A DNA stretch of 64,000 bases from Streptomyces nojiriensis. GTDB taxonomy: Bacteria; Actinomycetota; Actinomycetes; Streptomycetales; Streptomycetaceae. Made by a program: the position numbers and the translations under genes. How positions within the stretch are numbered: position 1 is the stretch's first letter; every line of letters begins with the position of its first letter. The DNA lies in contig NZ_CP071139.1 of assembly GCF_017639205.1 (NCBI RefSeq), forward strand, positions 1,612,001 through 1,676,000, written 5' to 3'. Positions 51,348 through 59,352 of this stretch are shown here, piece by piece. The notes below the pieces were generated by a model. That model was not told the origin of the DNA and searched no databases. It was given only the letters and a program-made list of their open reading frames with translations.

Positions 51348-52466
51348 TTGACCGCCATCGACCCCACCGCCCACCTGACCGCGGAGCAGATCGAGGAGCT
51401 CGGCCGCGAGCTGGACGCGATCCGCGATGAGGTGATCGCTGGCCGCGGCGAGAAGGACGCCGCCTACATCCGGAAGGTCATCTCGGCGCAGCGCACGCTC
51501 GAGCTGGTCAGCAGGGGCGTGCTGCTGTTCTCGTTCTTCCCGCCCGCATGGCTGATCGGCACCGCCGGTCTGTCCGTGGCGAAGATCATGGACAACATGG
51601 AGATCGGCCACAACATCCTGCACGGCCAGTGGGACTGGATGCGAGACCCGAAGATCCACTCCACCACCTGGGAATGGGATCACGTCTCGCCGGCCGACCA
51701 GTGGAAGCACTCGCACAACGAGCTGCACCACACGTACACCAACGTGATCGGCAAGGACAACGACCTCGGCTACGGCATCATGCGCGTCGACGAGGACCAG
51801 AAGTGGCACCCGTTCCACCTCGGCCAGCCGCTGTGGAACTTCATCAACGCCTGCTTCTTCGAGTACGGCATCGCAGCGTACGACCTGGAGCTCGGCAAGA
51901 ACCTGCACAAGCGCCGCCGCAAGAACCCGGAGTTCCGCGCCCGGGCCAAGGCCGTGGGCCGCAAGATCCGCAAGCAGGTGCTCAAGGACTACGTGATCCA
52001 CCCCCTGCTGTCGGGCCCGTCGTTCCTCACCACGCTCGCCGCCACGTTCACCGCGAACCTGGTCCGCAACATCTGGTCCCACTCGGTGATCATGTGCGGG
52101 CACTTCCCCGAGGGCGTGCAGGTCTTCGAGCGCCGGTCGATCAAGGGCGAGACGCGCGGCCAGTGGTACCTGCGCCAGATGATGGGCTCGGCGAATATCA
52201 GCGGCAGCAGGGCCATGCACTTCATGACCGGCAACCTGTCGCACCAGATCGAGCACCACCTGTTCCCGGACCTACCGAGCAACCGGTACGCCGAGGTCGC
52301 GGTGAAGGTGCGCGCGCTGTTCGAGAAGTACGAGCTGGAGTACGTCACCGGGCCGCTGCCCAAGCAGGTGTTCTCCGCGTGGCACAAGGTCTTCCGGCTC
52401 TCGCTGCCGAACAAGAAGCCCAAGGTCAAAACGCCGGACCGCGAGCAGGAGCTCGTCGCTGCCTGA
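51348..52466 (+). CDS. Membrane acyl-CoA/fatty-acid desaturase (DesA3-like)
   Basis: Introduces a double bond in a fatty acyl chain. The 372-residue product has the three histidine boxes of membrane desaturases: HNILHGQWD (HxxxH), HNELHHTYTN (HxxxHH) and HQIEHHLFPDLPS (QxxHH), with hydrophobic helices between. The start is TTG at 51348, with GGTAGGAA upstream, 8 bases after the reductase gene, so the two are one transcript. The reductase/desaturase pair resembles Rv3230c-DesA3 of mycobacteria; that the product is an oleate-type Delta9 desaturase is inference. Confidence 0.92.
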   Translation: MTAIDPTAHLTAEQIEELGRELDAIRDEVIAGRGEKDAAYIRKVISAQRTLELVSRGVLLFSFFPPAWLIGTAGLSVAKIMDNMEIGHNILHGQWDWMRDPKIHSTTWEWDHVSPADQWKHSHNELHHTYTNVIGKDNDLGYGIMRVDEDQKWHPFHLGQPLWNFINACFFEYGIAAYDLELGKNLHKRRRKNPEFRARAKAVGRKIRKQVLKDYVIHPLLSGPSFLTTLAATFTANLVRNIWSHSVIMCGHFPEGVQVFERRSIKGETRGQWYLRQMMGSANISGSRAMHFMTGNLSHQIEHHLFPDLPSNRYAEVAVKVRALFEKYELEYVTGPLPKQVFSAWHKVFRLSLPNKKPKVKTPDREQELVAA

Positions 52467-53191
52467 TTCCCGGTAGCCCTCGATCGCCTTCTTCAGCTCT
52501 CGGTTCCCGCCCTGGCGGGGGTAGCCGTGGGCGGTGGCGCCTGCTGCTGCGGACGCGGGATGGATCCCTGACATCCCGAAGGGACGCGCAGGCGCGAAGG
52601 GGTACCGGAGAAGGACGGCTGCGACCCCTGCGGTCGGCCGTTCTCGCTCTGCACGCCGACCCGCCCACCGGACCTCGGAAGGACCGCGCAGTCCGCAACG
52701 ACGTCCTGATCCGTGGTGCTGACGGGCTACTCCTCGGGCTCGAGTCACGACTCTCCCCGCGCGACCCGCGTGAGATTCAGGCACGGGATGTGGCGGCCCG
52801 ACAGGCGGGCGTGCTGGACTGCCGGATCCCTGCCGCCCGGGCCGGGGCGTACCAAGATCCGGACCATTTCCGGACCAGCCCCTGTCAGAAGGCCTCACCG
52901 GCTACCGTTTCAGCAGGTCAGGATGACTACAGCTGCTGTACCACCAGCAGACCAAGAACTTGCTGGTCAGCTACTCCCCGAAGGCGGTTGGGCTCTTCCA
53001 GAGCGCCAAGTCCAGCTCCCGGAAGGGAATTGCCCTCCCGAAGCCAGTTCCGGTCAGTCACCCTTCGATACGGGTCCGTCACACCAGGTGCGGAATGGAG
53101 CCACTCGGCCGTTCCTCCCGGACCAGTCACGGACCAGATTCGATATCGAAGGCAGCGGCCACCAGGAAGGACCAGATCCGAAAGAGACGGC
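52467..53191. other. Gene-poor stretch with decayed sequence
   Basis: No intact gene is visible in 725 bases between the desaturase and the convergent Kre9/KNH-like gene. Six-frame reading gives only short peptides without family character apart from the aldehyde dehydrogenase tail at 52933-53001. Repeated GGACCAG words occur near 52862-52880 and 53118-53172. Confidence 0.6.
52933..53001 (+). pseudogene. C-terminal remnant of an aldehyde dehydrogenase
   Basis: Twenty-three codons read LLYHQQTKNLLVSYSPKAVG (continuing LFQ). They align with the end of the intact aldehyde dehydrogenase at about 48870-48924 ([20 protein letters not shown]). Synonymous and conservative differences are spread through it, so it is not a recent copy of that gene. 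The stop position is CAG instead of TAG, and upstream sequence in this frame is closed by a stop. A relic of a second, now lost, aldehyde dehydrogenase gene is the simplest reading. Confidence 0.75.
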
Positions 53192-53662
53192 CTAAGGCCT
53201 GGTGGGGACAGGAGCTGGCATCGGGGCCGGGGGCCGTTCCCCGACCGGGGACGGGGCGCCGTTACCGTCGCGGGTGATGGTGAACTGGCCGCTGTAGCCG
53301 ATGTCCGGTGGGGTCCCGAGGGCGATCGCGTACGTGTCGTCGGTGGGCAGGTCGGCTGGGACGGTCCATTCGTACGTGCCAGAGGCTCCGTCCACCGTGG
53401 CGATCCGCGCCACCTGCTGGAGAGCTGTGGCCTGTCCCTTCATCAACCTGAGCGACCGGCTTCCGGGGGTCCCGTCGGTCCACATGATGGAGTAGGTCAT
53501 GCCCGCCTCCCAGACGGCATTGGAGATGGGCTGTGCGAACTTAGCGGCCGCGGCGGCGGGCTGGGGCTGGGTCACGCCGGTGACGGCGCTGTACGCGAGG
53601 GCCAGGACGGCGGCCGCGAGCACCAGGTGAGGCCGCCGCCGGGCGGTAGCGAGGGTTTCCAT
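53192..53662 (-). CDS. Secreted Kre9/KNH-like (Ig-like) protein
   Basis: Protein of 156 residues with an N-terminal signal region (RRRPHLVLAAAVLALAYSAVTG then TQPQPAAAAA) and a single beta-sandwich domain resembling the Kre9/KNH-like N-terminal Ig-like family (PISNAVWEAGMTYSIMW, GTYEWTVPADLPTDD, FTITRDG). The C-terminal tail is Pro rich. ATG at 53662 is preferred to 53701 because it starts the signal peptide directly. Function unknown; extracellular. Confidence 0.75.
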   Translation of the reverse strand: METLATARRRPHLVLAAAVLALAYSAVTGVTQPQPAAAAAKFAQPISNAVWEAGMTYSIMWTDGTPGSRSLRLMKGQATALQQVARIATVDGASGTYEWTVPADLPTDDTYAIALGTPPDIGYSGQFTITRDGNGAPSPVGERPPAPMPAPVPTRP

Positions 53663-53905
53663 GACCTGCCTAACGGGGTCCGGCCCCGCCGGGCACGTCA
53701 CGCTTCAGGAGAGGCGCCACCTCATGCCCGGCTCCATCGGCGAAGCCGCCAAGATCCTCGACGTCTGCCTCGCGGCGTGAGAGCTCGGCGGGGATTACAC
53801 CCACTTGGCGTGCTGCCGGAGCAGGTGCGGCATCGGTGCGGCGTGTTCTCCTAGCTGGCGAAATAGGAAGAAAGAGAAGAAATCGGCAGCCGATGGAGGT
53901 GCACG

Positions 53906-55351
53906 GTGGGCGCGAGCGGCATCGGGCAGGGCCAACCGGACGACGTGCCACCGCCCACGCGCAAGGAGCCTGAGAAGGCGGACGCCCCTCCTCCAGCCGG
54001 GCCTCCCCCTGGTCGGGATGCCGGCGCCCGGCAGCCGGCCCCACCGAAGGTCCGGTCCGGTCCACTGACGCAGCTGCGTGAGGCGGGGAGCACAGCCCTG
54101 GGGGCGGGCCCGCCTCCGGGTCCCGCTCGTCCGGAGTTCTGGCGGAGTCCGCTGCGCGGTCCCTGGCTGACCGCGGTGTTCGGGTTGGTCCTGCTGTTCG
54201 GGATCACGGTGCTCTTCGTGACGGGCCTGCTGTCGTACGCGGCGTACAACCCCGATCTCGCGGCGGTCAACGACCAGACACCGGGCAAGGGGTGGCTCGG
54301 CTTCTACCTGTTCTCGTGGCCGACGTCCCCGTACTGGCTCTACCGGCTCACCCAGGGCGTCCACGTGACCTTGGGGATCGTCCTGGTGCCCGTCCTGCTG
54401 GCGAAGCTGTGGTCGGTCATCCCGAAGCTGTTCGAGTGGCCACCGGTCCGCTCGATCAGCCACGCTCTGGAGCGGCTGTCCCTGCTCCTGCTGGTCGGCG
54501 GCGCCGGCTTCGAGTTCGTCACCGGCATCCTCAACGTCCAGCTCCATTACATCTTCCCCGGCTCCTTCTACACCCTGCACTTCTACGGAGCCTGGGTGTT
54601 CATCGGCGCCTTCGTCGTCCACGTGACCTTTCGACTCCCGAGGGCCTTGAGAGCCGTACGGCCACGGCACGGGGAGCCGGCTTCAGGTACCGAGGAAGCC
54701 GTCGGTCTGGTCTCGCCACGCCCCGCCACGCCGACCATCTCCCGCCGGGGTGCCCTGGCCATGGTGGGGCTCGGGTCGGTCGTGCTGCTGGTCGTCACGG
54801 CGGGGCAGAGCATCGGCGGATGGTGGCGACGGACCGCCCTGCTGGCCCCGCACGGCCAGGACCCGGGTTCGGGCCCGAACGGGTTCCAGATCAACAAGAC
54901 CGCCGCCTCGGTCGGCATCCGGCCCAGCGACGTCGGTCCCGCGTGGCGGCTGACCGTACGCGGCCCGGGGCATCAGGTCGACCTGACGTACGACCAGCTC
55001 CTGGCCATGACCCAGCACGAGTCGGCCTTGCCCATCGCCTGCGTGGAAGGCTGGTCGACCCCCGACCAGCGGTGGGGCGGGGTCCGGCTCACCGATCTGG
55101 CCGCACTCGTCGGACTCGGTGTGAACACCCCGGAGGTCCTCGTCGAGTCGGTGCAGCGCGGCGGCTCGTTCAGCTCGGCCGTCCTCAGCGACCACCAGGT
55201 CCGTGACAGCCGCTCGCTCCTGGCCGTCCGCGTCAACGGGGCGACCCTCTCCGCCGACCACGGCTACCCGGCCCGAGCCATCGTCGCCGGGGCTCCCGGG
55301 GTCCACAACACCAAATGGGTCACCCGCCTCACGTTCGGCGAGCCCGCATGA
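53906..55351 (+). CDS. Molybdopterin-dependent oxidoreductase with N-terminal membrane domain
   Basis: Fusion protein of 481 residues. After a Pro-rich start (about 1-75), a membrane part of about five helices (75-290) carries several His residues (LTQGVHVTLGIV, QLHYIF, LHFYGAW, FVVHVTF) and resembles a b-type cytochrome. A sulfite-oxidase-like molybdopterin-binding domain (about 330-480) follows, with the molybdenum-ligand Cys in LPIACVEGWST. GTG at 53906 has GGAGGTG. Probably membrane-bound with the Mo domain outside. The substrate is unknown. Confidence 0.87.
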   Translation: MGASGIGQGQPDDVPPPTRKEPEKADAPPPAGPPPGRDAGARQPAPPKVRSGPLTQLREAGSTALGAGPPPGPARPEFWRSPLRGPWLTAVFGLVLLFGITVLFVTGLLSYAAYNPDLAAVNDQTPGKGWLGFYLFSWPTSPYWLYRLTQGVHVTLGIVLVPVLLAKLWSVIPKLFEWPPVRSISHALERLSLLLLVGGAGFEFVTGILNVQLHYIFPGSFYTLHFYGAWVFIGAFVVHVTFRLPRALRAVRPRHGEPASGTEEAVGLVSPRPATPTISRRGALAMVGLGSVVLLVVTAGQSIGGWWRRTALLAPHGQDPGSGPNGFQINKTAASVGIRPSDVGPAWRLTVRGPGHQVDLTYDQLLAMTQHESALPIACVEGWSTPDQRWGGVRLTDLAALVGLGVNTPEVLVESVQRGGSFSSAVLSDHQVRDSRSLLAVRVNGATLSADHGYPARAIVAGAPGVHNTKWVTRLTFGEPA

Positions 55352-55845
55352 GCGCCCCGACCGCCTTCCGGCGCCGCTACGGCGCCTCCCCTCTGCACCT
55401 GCTCCTCGTACTGGCCTCCTTCACCCTCGCCCTCTACGCCGGCCTGCGCCTGTTCCAGGGGGACACGCTCGGAGTGGCCGTGTGGTTCGTCGGAGCGGCC
55501 CTCCTCCACGACCTGGTCCTGCTGCCGCTGTACTCGCTGACCGACCGCGCGGTACAGGCGCTGTTCACACGGGGACCTGGCCCCACACTGCCCGTGCCAC
55601 GGGTGAGCGTGAACTACGTCCGCGTACCCGCCTTCGTCTCCGGAGTTCTGCTACTCGTCTGGTGGCCGCTGGTCCTTCGCCGGGTCGAGCACTACACGGC
55701 CGCGACCGCCCTGCCGGCGGACGGGTTCCTCGGCCGCTGGCTCCTCATCACCGCGGCACTGTTCGCAGCCTCGGCCGCCGTCCTGATCGTACGGACCTGG
55801 CGCCGGAGCCGGGCTCAGCGGCAGGCGCGCAGCGCGACGAAGTGA
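55348..55845 (+). CDS. Membrane protein co-translated with the Mo oxidoreductase
   Basis: Uncharacterised protein of 165 residues with about four membrane helices (LHLLLVLASFTLALYAGL, LGVAVWFVGAALLHDLVLL, VPAFVSGVLLLVWWPLVL, WLLITAALFAASAAVLIV). ATG at 55348 overlaps the stop of the preceding gene (ATGA). It is convergent with the methyltransferase gene and overlaps its end by about 31 bases. Probably a partner of the oxidoreductase; unproven. Confidence 0.75.
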   Translation: MSAPTAFRRRYGASPLHLLLVLASFTLALYAGLRLFQGDTLGVAVWFVGAALLHDLVLLPLYSLTDRAVQALFTRGPGPTLPVPRVSVNYVRVPAFVSGVLLLVWWPLVLRRVEHYTAATALPADGFLGRWLLITAALFAASAAVLIVRTWRRSRAQRQARSATK

Positions 55846-56507
55846 CGTCCTCGCCCGCTGGTCCACCGTTCGGCCTCGGTCCACCCGGACTCCATGGCGT
55901 GACGGCGGAGAGCAGTGGCCCCGACCACGGCCCACGGGAAGACTGCGCTGACCGGATGGCGGCCGGAGTGGATGCGCACGCGACGGCGCTCGTCGACCTC
56001 CCCGGCTGCGGTCTCCACCAGGAGGAGACCCTCCGGAGCCACGACCTCCCGGATACGCTGCAGCAGCCGTCGTGGCTCGCCACCGATCCCGATGTTGCCG
56101 TCGATCAGCAGCGCCGTCCCCCACCGACCCTCGTCGGGAAGCGGGTCGAAGACCGATCTGCTCACCGCAGAACCGCCCCGGCAGGCGGTCGTGATCACTG
56201 CGACAGGACAGACGTCGATCCCGAGGACGTGGTGGCCACGCCCCGCGAGCGCCTCGACCATACGGCCGGCGCCGCACCCGATGTCCAACACCCGGCCGGT
56301 GCACCGCCGCAGCACGGTACGGTCGGCCGCGTCCGCCCGGGCGCACCACCTTTCCAGGTCCAGCGGGAAGGACCAGCCCTCCGCATCACCCAGGTACAGG
56401 GGCAGGGCACGCTGCGGGGCGTGGATCGCCCGCGCGTAGCAGCCGTCGCTCCAGGCCCGGTATTCATGAGCGGTCACCCCCCATTTCTCGCCACGACCTG
56501 TGACCAT
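55815..56507 (-). CDS. SAM-dependent methyltransferase
   Basis: Methyltransferase of about 230 residues. FPLDLERWCARADAADRTVLRRC (quoted in part) precedes motif I VLDIGCGAGRM and post I VLGIDVCPVAVIT, with LIDGNIGIGGEP and IREVVAPEGLLLVET later; this arrangement is found near molybdopterin oxidoreductases in Streptomyces. ATG at 56507 is used; GTG codons at 56558 and 56477 are also open, so the true start is uncertain. The substrate is unknown. Confidence 0.8.
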   Translation of the reverse strand: MVTGRGEKWGVTAHEYRAWSDGCYARAIHAPQRALPLYLGDAEGWSFPLDLERWCARADAADRTVLRRCTGRVLDIGCGAGRMVEALAGRGHHVLGIDVCPVAVITTACRGGSAVSRSVFDPLPDEGRWGTALLIDGNIGIGGEPRRLLQRIREVVAPEGLLLVETAAGEVDERRRVRIHSGRHPVSAVFPWAVVGATALRRHAMESGWTEAERWTSGRGRHFVALRACR

Positions 56508-56661
56508 GGTGCGTTCCGGACCGCTGATTCCCCCGGACGGCCTCCTTTCCGTGATCACCGCGACACGTGGTCGGCCGGCGCCGGAGCGACCGCTGTCGAG
56601 GGCATCCTGGGGCGTGTCTTCGATATCAGGGCAGCCTCAACCGCCTTACGCCGATGGGCGG

Positions 56662-57024
56662 ATGGTCGTGGGCGGTGACGACGGGCCGGCCCGTCGTCTG
56701 GCCTCCGAGCTGCAGGAGGTCTACAAGGAACGGGGGACGCTCGTTGCGCCTGCCGGTGATGCCCAGCCGAGCGTGGGCCGTGCACCCGGCTGCCCTGCCG
56801 GGGAGCGGCCGCCGGCGCGGGAGCCGTGGGTCCTGGAGATGGCGGAACCCGACGAGGAGGTGCTGGCCGCAGCGGGGGTGGCCGGGGCCGCCGCGTTGGC
56901 CCTGGTGTACGAGGACGACGAAACCAACGTCCGGGCGGCCCTGGTCGCGCGGCGGCTGCCGCCGTTTGTCACAAGCGCCCCGCATCCCGGTCAGGCCGTG
57001 ATCTCGCCGCCGCAGCCGTGGTGA
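56662..57024 (+). pseudogene. Truncated TrkA-N (NAD-binding) domain of an ion channel/transport protein
   Basis: The open frame begins RMVVGGDDGPARRLASELQE (Rossmann-like start of the TrkA-N group in Streptomyces) and continues to EVLAAAGVAGAAALALVYED then DETNVRAALVARRL, matching the family block DDETNIRAALTARRLNP from memory. After RRLP the match stops abruptly (PFVTSAPHPGQAV) and the frame closes at 57024. The second half, with the RLYNR region and the rest of the protein, is missing. A truncated remnant. Confidence 0.7.
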
Positions 57025-57101
57025 TCAACAGGTCCGTGACCAGGGGAGCCACCCATGCCCGCCACGATCCACAACCGAGTCCGCACCGCCGTCCGGCGCC
57101 C

Positions 57102-57188
57102 CACTTCCCGTGGGACGCCACCAACGGCCTCGCCCTCGGCGACAAGGTGGCCAACCAGGTCTTCACGACCAAGCTGCGCGCCCTGTGA
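57102..57188 (+). pseudogene. Orphan C-terminal coding fragment
   Basis: A frame ending at TGA 57186-57188 reads HFPWDATNGLALGDKVANQV and then FTTKLRAL. It has the look of a conserved C-terminus but no start or upstream domain, and the ATG at 57055 is in a different frame. I cannot name the family. Another decayed piece or chance. Confidence 0.3.
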
Positions 57189-57277
57189 CGTGAACGGCGG
57201 GGCGGGGTCCTGTACCCCTGCCCCGCCGTATGGGAGCCTGGGGCCACCTTCGCCCCCGCCCAGCCAGGAGACGTCCC

Positions 57278-57454
57278 GTGCCCCGACCCTCTTCGACCGG
57301 GCGGGTGTCTCCCCTGTTCGTTTTCGGGGCCGTCCTCACCGCCGCAGGTACGGCCCTGTACCTGCACCCGGGCCCCGGGCTTCCGCTGCTCGCTCTCGGC
57401 GCTTTCGGGCTGGCGGCCACGGTCGCCGTCTGGCTCTCGGCCCGGCAGCGCTGA
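57278..57454 (+). CDS. Small membrane protein
   Basis: Protein of 58 residues with two hydrophobic stretches (SPLFVFGAVLTAAGTALYL and PLLALGAFGLAATVAVWL) and a short basic end. GTG at 57278 has CAGGAG 7 bases upstream. A strong hairpin follows 20 bases after the stop, supporting a real single-gene unit. Function unknown. Confidence 0.65.
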   Translation: MPRPSSTGRVSPLFVFGAVLTAAGTALYLHPGPGLPLLALGAFGLAATVAVWLSARQR

Positions 57455-57474
57455 GCGCGGCAGCCGTACGACCC

Positions 57475-57527
57475 AGCACGGCCCGGATGCCGCCCCCGTT
57501 GCTGTGCTCCGGCATCCGGGCCGTGCT
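57475..57527 (+). terminator. Long-stem terminator hairpin
   Basis: Perfect 18-bp arms AGCACGGCCCGGATGCCG (57475-57492) and its complement (57510-57527) around a 17-base loop, 20 bases after the small membrane protein stop; TTGG TTT follows. Confidence 0.75.
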
Positions 57528-57573
57528 TGGTTTCCCCCTGCCCTGATCCTGCCGTTCCCGCCACCCGGCGCAC

Positions 57574-57614
57574 ACTGCCGGTGACCGGCAGTCTTTACGC
57601 CGCTCTGATGCCGA
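57574..57614. repeat. Left arm of a 41-bp imperfect inverted repeat (IR-L)
   Basis: Read inward (plus strand): ACTGCCG-N5-CGGCAGTCTTTACGC-N4-CTGATGCCGA. The same blocks occur in inverted orientation at 60985-61025, with 32 of 41 positions equal and all differences in the two spacers. The ACTGCCGG-TGA-CCGGCAGT part (57574-57592) is a perfect hairpin. Between the small membrane protein and the PucR gene. Confidence 0.75.
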
Positions 57615-57696
57615 CGAAGGCTTCGTTCCGGACACGTGGCACCCTGGTGGCCGCGTCAAGGGATCATCAGGGACGCGTCATGACGGGGGGAAATGA

Positions 57697-58755
57697 GTGA
57701 CGGACCGTACGGCAGCAGCGGATCACCTGGCCGGCTATGCCGACATCGTCGGCGCGGCCTGCGCCACGGGCCGCCGCCTGAGCCGCGACGAGCTCGAGTC
57801 CCGCCGGACGGAGGGCGAGCGGGCAGCGGAGGCCGGCCTCCCGTTGCGCGGCCTGATACGGGACCACCTGGCGGCGGCGCAGACCGTGCGGCCGGCCGCC
57901 CCTTCATCGTCCGACGCGCTGCTGTCCGTGGTGGAGCAGGCCGTGGACGCCTTCCTCGAAGGCTACGAGCGTGCGCAGCAGCAGGCGGTCCGTCAGGAGG
58001 AGGCCGCCCGGCGCGAGTTCATCGACGACCTCCTCTACGGTGGCAGCGATCTGGGACGCCTCGCGGAGCGGGCCGAGCGGTTCGGGCTGCGCCTGTCCCA
58101 GGCCCACGCCGTGGCGGTCGCGGCCGGGCCCGAGCCGTACGGCGACGGCTTCCGCGTGGCCCGGGGCATCGAGACGGCCGTGCTCACCCGCTTCCCGGGC
58201 CGACAGATCCTGCTGACCACCAAGGACGGCCGGCTCATCTGCGTCGCTCCCGGGGACCAGCCTGACGTCCTGGCCTTCTTCGCCAAGCAGGCGTACGCCG
58301 CCACCGACGGCGGCCGGGTCGCCATCGGGCGCTCCCACCCGGGGGCCGGCGGGGTGGTCCACTCCTACGAGGAAGCCCTGAGCGCCCTCGACATCGCCTC
58401 GCGCATGGGGCTCGACGGGCCCGTACTGCACGCCGTCGACCTCCTCGTCTACCCGGTCCTGACCCGGGACCGGCAGGCAATGGAAGACCTCGTGGAGAGT
58501 ACGCTCGGTCCCCTGCGCACGGCGCGGGGCGGTGCCCAGCCCCTGATCGACACGCTCACCGCCTACTTCGACAGCGGATGCGTCGCCACCGAGGCCGCCC
58601 GCCGCCTGTCGCTGAGCGTGCGAGCGCTCACCTACCGCCTGGAACGCATCCACTCCCTCACCGCCGCCGACCCGGCCGACCCCGTGAACCGCTACACCCT
58701 CCAGACGGCCGTGATCGGCGCCCGGCTGCTCGGCTGGCCCGGCGACGAGAGCTGA
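57697..58755 (+). CDS. PucR-type transcriptional regulator (second)
   Basis: Regulator of 352 residues with a helical N-terminal domain, a GGDEF-like middle (IETAVLTRFPGRQILL, RVAIGRSHPGAGGVVHSYEEA) and the C-terminal PucR helix-turn-helix (ATEAARRLSLSVRALTYRLERI, residues about 305-326). GTG at 57697 has GGGGGGAAA upstream. Its stop is 2 bases from the stop of the convergent CBS/permease relic. Possible targets are nearby transport genes; unproven. Confidence 0.88.
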   Translation: MTDRTAAADHLAGYADIVGAACATGRRLSRDELESRRTEGERAAEAGLPLRGLIRDHLAAAQTVRPAAPSSSDALLSVVEQAVDAFLEGYERAQQQAVRQEEAARREFIDDLLYGGSDLGRLAERAERFGLRLSQAHAVAVAAGPEPYGDGFRVARGIETAVLTRFPGRQILLTTKDGRLICVAPGDQPDVLAFFAKQAYAATDGGRVAIGRSHPGAGGVVHSYEEALSALDIASRMGLDGPVLHAVDLLVYPVLTRDRQAMEDLVESTLGPLRTARGGAQPLIDTLTAYFDSGCVATEAARRLSLSVRALTYRLERIHSLTAADPADPVNRYTLQTAVIGARLLGWPGDES

Positions 58756-58756
58756 G

Positions 58757-59352
58757 CTAGGCGAGGGCGAAGTAGCGCAACCACAGGTAGAGGGCGGAGA
58801 GGGCGACGGTCGCCGCGGTGACCACGAGGCCGTACTTGGTGAATTCCCAGAAGCTGATGGGGTGGCGGTTGCGTTCGGCGATGCCGAGCACCACGACGTT
58901 GAGGAAGTGCCGCATCAGGGCCGCGGCCGTCACGACCCCGACCAGACGCCCGCGCTCCCCTCCGCTGTCGCGCTCGACGACTGCGACGAGCGGAACGTGC
59001 GCGCGGGCCATCACGGCGGCGATCTGGAGTACGCCCGCGTCCGGGCCGACGTACAGGGGGTTGAACGTCCGGCGCGGCAGCCACTCCGCGACCGTCCGGC
59101 CCGCCAGTGCCTCGGCGAGGCGTCCGCGTGCCGCTCGTCGATCACGGCGGCGAGCAGCGGGTCCTCCATCACGTACTCGGGCACCAACTGCCCCACTACC
59201 TGGGAACCGGGTACGACGGCATACGGGATGCCGTCGGTGTCGAGCACCAGGAGGGCGGGCAGGTTCTGCTCCGCCAGCAGCCGGGCCGCGTCGACGGCGG
59301 GGTCGTCGGTGGTCACGTGGGGGTAGGGCTCTGCGAGATCACGGGCTGGCAT
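58757..59352 (-). pseudogene. Frameshifted CBS-domain protein joined to an ArsB-like permease tail
   Basis: From ATG 59352 (AGGAG upstream) the frame encodes a CBS domain start ([35 protein letters not shown]) and then leaves frame at about 59118-59122; adding one base restores a CBS-like continuation ([42 protein letters not shown]). From about 58905 the sequence becomes the C-terminus of an SLC13/ArsB-type permease ([38 protein letters not shown]). So one base is missing and a deletion seems to have removed the CBS end and most of the permease gene. Confidence 0.75.

Noticed and set aside
53724..53780. Possible 18-residue peptide (MPGSIGEAAKILDVCLAA)
   Set aside because: It has an AGGAG upstream and resembles the first helix of a MerR-type or excisionase HTH, but it is too short to support and is more likely chance or a relic.
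57574..57600. Reading the ACTGCCG palindromes purely as PucR operators
   Set aside because: The conserved blocks extend to 41 bp and include a codon-like tail with a stop, so a gene-end/terminator or element-end explanation fits better.
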